A stretch of DNA of 64,000 nucleotides from Dietzia psychralcaliphila. Lineage in GTDB: Bacteria > Actinomycetota > Actinomycetes > Mycobacteriales > Mycobacteriaceae. Location of the stretch: the NCBI RefSeq assembly GCF_003096095.1, contig NZ_CP015453.1, forward strand, positions 3,720,001 through 3,784,000. The letters are read 5' to 3'. The notes beneath the pieces were generated by a model. It saw only the letters and a program-made list of their open reading frames with translations. It ran no database searches and was not told where the DNA came from. Of the stretch, positions 56,733-64,000 are shown piece after piece (positions within the stretch are counted from its first letter, which is position 1; each line of letters opens with the position of its first letter). The position numbers were made by a program, and so were the translations under genes.

Positions 56733-58328
56733 TCAGACACCCGTGGAGCCGTGCTCCGAGCGGAGAGCACCCTTGACCACCTTGCCGCTGGCGTTGCGCG
56801 GCAACTCCTCCACGTGCACGAGGTGCTTGGGCAGCTTGAAGCCGGCCAGCTTGTCGCGCAGCCACCCGGTCAGCTCGTCGAGGGTGATGTCCGAGCCACC
56901 CTCCTCCTCGTGCTGCGCGACCACCGCGACGGGGACCTCGCCCCACGTGTCGTCCTTGCGGCCGATCACCGCGACCTCACGGATCCGCGGGTGGCCGGCG
57001 ATCACGTTCTCGACCTCGGCGCAGTAGATGTTCTCGCCGCCGGAGATGATCATGTCCTTCTTGCGGTCCACGACGTAGACGAAACCCTCGTCGTCCATCC
57101 GGACCAGGTCACCGGAGTGGAACCAGCCGCCGTCGAAGGCTTCCGCGGTCTCGGCGGGTTTGTTCCAGTACCCGGACATGGTGGTGGGTCCGCGGTAGAC
57201 GATCTCGCCCACCTCGCCGGGGCCGACCGGCTCCCCGAACGCGTCGACCACACGGGCCTGCAGGGTGGGGATGACCTTGCCGACCGAACCGAGCTTGCGG
57301 ATCGCGTCGTCGCCGTCGAGCGCGCAGGTGATGGGACTCATCTCGGTCTGGCCGAACACGGCGCAGTTGAGGGCATCCGGGAACGTCTCGGCCATGGCGC
57401 GCAGGATCGTGTCCGTCGACGGGGCCGCACCCCACGAGATGTTGCGCAGCACCAGCGTCCGCGGGCGGGCCTTCTGCTCGGCGCAGACGGCCTGCCACTG
57501 CACGGGCACGAGGAAGACGCTGGTGATCTGCTCCGCCTCGAGGGTGTCGAGGAGGGCGGACGGGTCGAAGGCCTGCAGCGGATGGACCACCGTGACGCCG
57601 CCGAGCTGGAGACTCGGGGCGATCGAACCGAGCGCCGCGATGTGGAACATCGGGGCCGCGCACAGTGCGCGCCCCTCCTCGTCGAAGAGCCGGAAGACCC
57701 GGATGCAGGTCAGGGACTGGGCGGTGAGGTTCTCGTAGGAGAGCATCGCGCCCTTGGGCCGACCCGTGGTGCCCGAGGTGTACATGATGAGGGCGGTGGA
57801 GTCCTCGGGGACGTCGACCGGTGGATGTGTCTCACCCTCCTCTGCGAGCGCGTCGGCGTAGGTGGTCTGGTCTGCTGTGCCGGATTCGCCGCCGATGACG
57901 ATGTGGTCGCCCGGCTCCTCACCCTGGGCACGGATCGCCCCGACCAGCGGGGCGAGCAGCGCATCGGTGATGACGACCTTCGGCGCGCAGTCGCTCACAA
58001 GGTAGGCCAGCTCGGCCGGGGTGAGGCGGAAGTTCACCGGCACCGCGATGGCACCAAGCTCGTTGATGCCGAGCACCGCCTCGACGAACTCGGGGTTGTT
58101 GAGGGTGATGAGCATGACGCGGTCGCCGCTGGCGACCCCGCGACGGGCCAGCGCGTCGGCGAAGAGCCCGCTGCGCTCGTGCAGCTGCGACCAGGTGGTG
58201 GTCTGGCCCAGGTAGCGCAGCGCCTCGCCGTCGGGGTTCATCTCGGCGTGGGTGGCCACCCACGTGTTCCAGTGGTTGCGGCGGGCGGCGTGGAGATCGG
58301 CGACTGGGTCCATGGTGGCGGTGGTCAT
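56733..58328 (-). CDS. fadD: long-chain fatty acyl-CoA ligase, FadD5-like
   Basis: 531 residues of the ANL superfamily. ATP loop YTSGTTGRPKGAMLSYENL (about residues 181-199), A5 region FGQTEMSPITC, GYWNKPAETAEAFDGGWFHSGDL, DRKKDMIISGGENIYCAEVE hinge, and the C-terminal catalytic Lys in RNASGKVVKGALR. It activates a fatty acid to acyl-CoA. It is placed directly upstream of yrbEA, exactly as fadD5 is in the M. tuberculosis mce1 operon, so the imported lipid is probably its substrate. Confidence 0.9.
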   Translation of the reverse strand: MTTATMDPVADLHAARRNHWNTWVATHAEMNPDGEALRYLGQTTTWSQLHERSGLFADALARRGVASGDRVMLITLNNPEFVEAVLGINELGAIAVPVNFRLTPAELAYLVSDCAPKVVITDALLAPLVGAIRAQGEEPGDHIVIGGESGTADQTTYADALAEEGETHPPVDVPEDSTALIMYTSGTTGRPKGAMLSYENLTAQSLTCIRVFRLFDEEGRALCAAPMFHIAALGSIAPSLQLGGVTVVHPLQAFDPSALLDTLEAEQITSVFLVPVQWQAVCAEQKARPRTLVLRNISWGAAPSTDTILRAMAETFPDALNCAVFGQTEMSPITCALDGDDAIRKLGSVGKVIPTLQARVVDAFGEPVGPGEVGEIVYRGPTTMSGYWNKPAETAEAFDGGWFHSGDLVRMDDEGFVYVVDRKKDMIISGGENIYCAEVENVIAGHPRIREVAVIGRKDDTWGEVPVAVVAQHEEEGGSDITLDELTGWLRDKLAGFKLPKHLVHVEELPRNASGKVVKGALRSEHGSTGV

Positions 58329-58367
58329 GATTCGGCCTTTCGTGTGGAGCGGTGAGGGAGAACCAGG

Positions 58368-62361
<3,994 letters not shown>

Positions 62362-62401
62362 TGGTGGTCTTCTCGTCTTTCGCAGGGTCCGGCCGGGCGC
62401 T

Positions 62402-63619
62402 CTACAGGCGTTCGATGATGGTGGCGATGCCCATGCCGGCACCCACGCAGAGGGTCGCGAGGGCGTAGCGGGCGTCGCCGCGTTCCAGCTCGTCCAGGGC
62501 GGTGCCGAGGATCATGGCGCCGGTGGCGCCAAGCGGATGGCCCATGGCGATCGCGCCGCCGTTGACGTTGATCTTCTCCATGGGGACCCCGAGGTCCTTG
62601 GCGAACTTCATCGGGACGGCGGCGAACGCCTCGTTCACCTCGAACAGGTCGATGTCGTCGATCGTGAGCCCGGCCTTCGCCAACGCCTTTCGGGCGGCCG
62701 GGGTGGGACCGGTGAGCATGATCGTGGGTTCCGAACCGACGACGGCCGCGGAGACGATGCGGGCGCGGGCCTTCAGACCGTTGCGCTCACCGGCCTCGGC
62801 GTTGCCGACGAGCATCGCGGTGGCCCCGTCGACGATCCCGGAGGAGTTCCCGGCGTGGTGGACGTGGTCGATCTTCTCCACGGAGTGGTACTTCTGCAGC
62901 GCAACGGCGTCGAATCCGGCCTGGTCGCCGAGCGCCGCGAAGGACGGGCGCAGGGCCGCGAGGTCGTCGGCGGAGGTACCCCGCCGGATGTGCTCGTCAT
63001 GGTCGAGTACGACCCGACCGGCGGAGTCGACCACCGGGATGACCGAGCCCGCGAAACGACCGTCGTCCCAGGACGCGGAGGCGAGTTCCTGCGACCGTGC
63101 GGCGAACTCGTCGACGTCCCCGCGGGAGAATCCCTCCATCGTGGCGATGAGGTCCGCGCCGATGCCCTGGGGCACGAACGAGGTCGTGTAGTTCACGCGC
63201 GGGTTCTGCGCCCATGCGCCGCCGTCGGAGCCCATCGGCACGCGCGACATCGACTCGACGCCTCCGGCGACGACGAGGTCCTCCCAGCCCGCGCGGACCT
63301 TCTGCGCGGCGAGGTTGACGGCCTCGAGCCCGGAGGCACAGAAGCGGTTCTGCTGCACCCCGGCCACCGTCTCGGGCAGACCCGCGGCGATGGCCGCGAT
63401 GCGGGGCAGCACGGCCCCCTGCTCGCCGACGGGGCCGACGATGCCCATGACGACGTCCTCGATCTGTGCGGGATCGAGGCTGTTATTGCGCTCGACCAGC
63501 GCGCGGAGGACGCCGACGGCGAGGTCGATCGGGGCGACGCTGTACAGCGATCCGCTGGACTTCCCCTTACCGCGGGGCGTGCGCACCGCGTCGTAGATAT
63601 AGGCCTCGGGCACTGACAT
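62402..63619 (-). CDS. fadA: FadA: acetyl-CoA C-acyltransferase (thiolase)
   Basis: 405 residues. Nucleophilic Cys94 in [18 protein letters not shown], the [11 protein letters not shown] block with the catalytic His, and the [11 protein letters not shown] block with the second catalytic Cys. [14 protein letters not shown] is a typical thiolase II segment. It is the first gene of the operon, 41 bp before fadB, and cleaves 3-ketoacyl-CoA in the last beta-oxidation step. It is divergent from a TetR gene. Confidence 0.95.
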   Translation of the reverse strand: MSVPEAYIYDAVRTPRGKGKSSGSLYSVAPIDLAVGVLRALVERNNSLDPAQIEDVVMGIVGPVGEQGAVLPRIAAIAAGLPETVAGVQQNRFCASGLEAVNLAAQKVRAGWEDLVVAGGVESMSRVPMGSDGGAWAQNPRVNYTTSFVPQGIGADLIATMEGFSRGDVDEFAARSQELASASWDDGRFAGSVIPVVDSAGRVVLDHDEHIRRGTSADDLAALRPSFAALGDQAGFDAVALQKYHSVEKIDHVHHAGNSSGIVDGATAMLVGNAEAGERNGLKARARIVSAAVVGSEPTIMLTGPTPAARKALAKAGLTIDDIDLFEVNEAFAAVPMKFAKDLGVPMEKINVNGGAIAMGHPLGATGAMILGTALDELERGDARYALATLCVGAGMGIATIIERL

Positions 63620-63687
63620 GGGTGGGTTGTCCCTTCCGTCCCGGGCCGGTCCGTGACGACGGACTCGAGACGCTCACGTGGATTCGA

Positions 63688-63703
63688 TCACATATATCTG
63701 TGA
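63688..63703. promoter_or_regulatory. palindrome in the fadA-tetR divergent gap
   Basis: TCACA-TATATC-TGTGA, perfect 5-bp arms with an AT core, lies 69-84 bp upstream of fadA and just left of a TACTAT -10 (63713-63718) for the TetR gene. It is a likely operator for the whole fad-mce operon. Confidence 0.55.
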
Positions 63704-63781
63704 ATTCGGGTTTACTATGGCCACTGTATCCGCTGTTGTCAAGATCACACCCCGATCCGCCCTCACGAGATCCGAGAAGTC

Positions 63782-64000
63782 ATGACGTCGTCGCCAGCAC
63801 TCCCCACGTGGTTCCCGGACGCCCCTCCCCCGGGGTCACGACGTGCGGAGATCGCGCTGGTCGCGGCCGAGGAGTTCACGCGGCGCGGCTACCACGCGAC
63901 CCGTGTGGAGCACATCGCGGACCGACTCGCCGTGACCCCCGGTGCGCTGTACCGGTACGTCCCGGGCAAGTACGCGATGTTCCGCGACGCGGTCGCCACG
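63782..64000 (+). CDS. TetR-family regulator, truncated by the window edge
   Basis: 73 codons are visible from ATG 63782 with no stop. The start of a TetR domain is clear: RRAEIALVAAEEFTRRGYHA, then helix-turn-helix HIADRLAVTPGALYRYVPGK. It is divergent from fadA and is the best candidate for control of the fad-mce operon by an acyl-CoA. The C-terminal domain is outside the window. Confidence 0.85.
   Translation, partial: MTSSPALPTWFPDAPPPGSRRAEIALVAAEEFTRRGYHATRVEHIADRLAVTPGALYRYVPGKYAMFRDAVAT

Overview
The window is high-GC DNA from an actinobacterium of the order Mycobacteriales. Supporting signs are a complete yrbE-mce lipid-import locus with a FadD5-position acyl-CoA ligase, a lipoprotein-rich and Tat-secreted complement, and the conserved ino1-padR / DUF5318 / ponA / GT87 / rpsF-ssb-rplI-dnaB neighbourhood. 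rpsR is missing between ssb and rplI, as I recall for corynebacteria, and the window reads most like Dietzia or a near relative. That genus call is inference; no rRNA gene is present to settle it.

Layout. 1-16 kb is accessory: an Erm rRNA methyltransferase preceded by a candidate leader-peptide attenuator; a TetR / secreted lipase / Tat-exported cholesterol oxidase operon; a run of divergent regulator-plus-enzyme pairs (TetR/saccharopine-dehydrogenase-like, TetR/14-TM MFS pump, HxlR/QorB quinone reductase); then small hypothetical and lipoprotein genes and two decaying genes. 16-20.7 kb is the replication/ribosome block: dnaB carrying a 143-residue class 3 (W-C-T) mini-intein in its P-loop, a cluster of DnaA boxes, rplI, ssb, rpsF and a LuxR-type regulator. 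At 20.8-24.8 kb a 1318-residue HTH-nSTAND-TM-WD40 protein sits inside the otherwise conserved block. 24.8-32 kb holds the GT87 glycosyltransferase, ponA, DUF5318, padR-ino1 and a lipoprotein.

32-42.5 kb holds two candidate undescribed systems. The first is a HemK2-like methyltransferase overlapping a CDGSH iron-sulfur protein and facing a haem-oxygenase-like iron enzyme. The second is a tight operon of two tandem paralogous fusions (GCS2-like ligase domain plus circularly permuted ATP-grasp), followed by a prolyl-oligopeptidase-family S9 peptidase and an M20 amidohydrolase. It looks like a peptide- or amide-forming and -cleaving pathway with no known product.

42.6-47.5 kb has a crotonase, two MpaB/DUF2236 oxygenase-family proteins, a TetR and a GntR/FCD regulator. 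46.6-63.6 kb is one long minus-strand operon: fadA-fadB-nitronate monooxygenase-enoyl-CoA hydratase-fadD-yrbEA-yrbEB-mceABCDEF-Mce-associated protein-MpaB, with 4-nt overlaps at many junctions. It should import a lipid and feed it into beta-oxidation. A divergent TetR gene runs off the right edge. Several genes in the window appear to have leaderless transcripts: a TANNNT hexamer 6-7 nt before the start codon.
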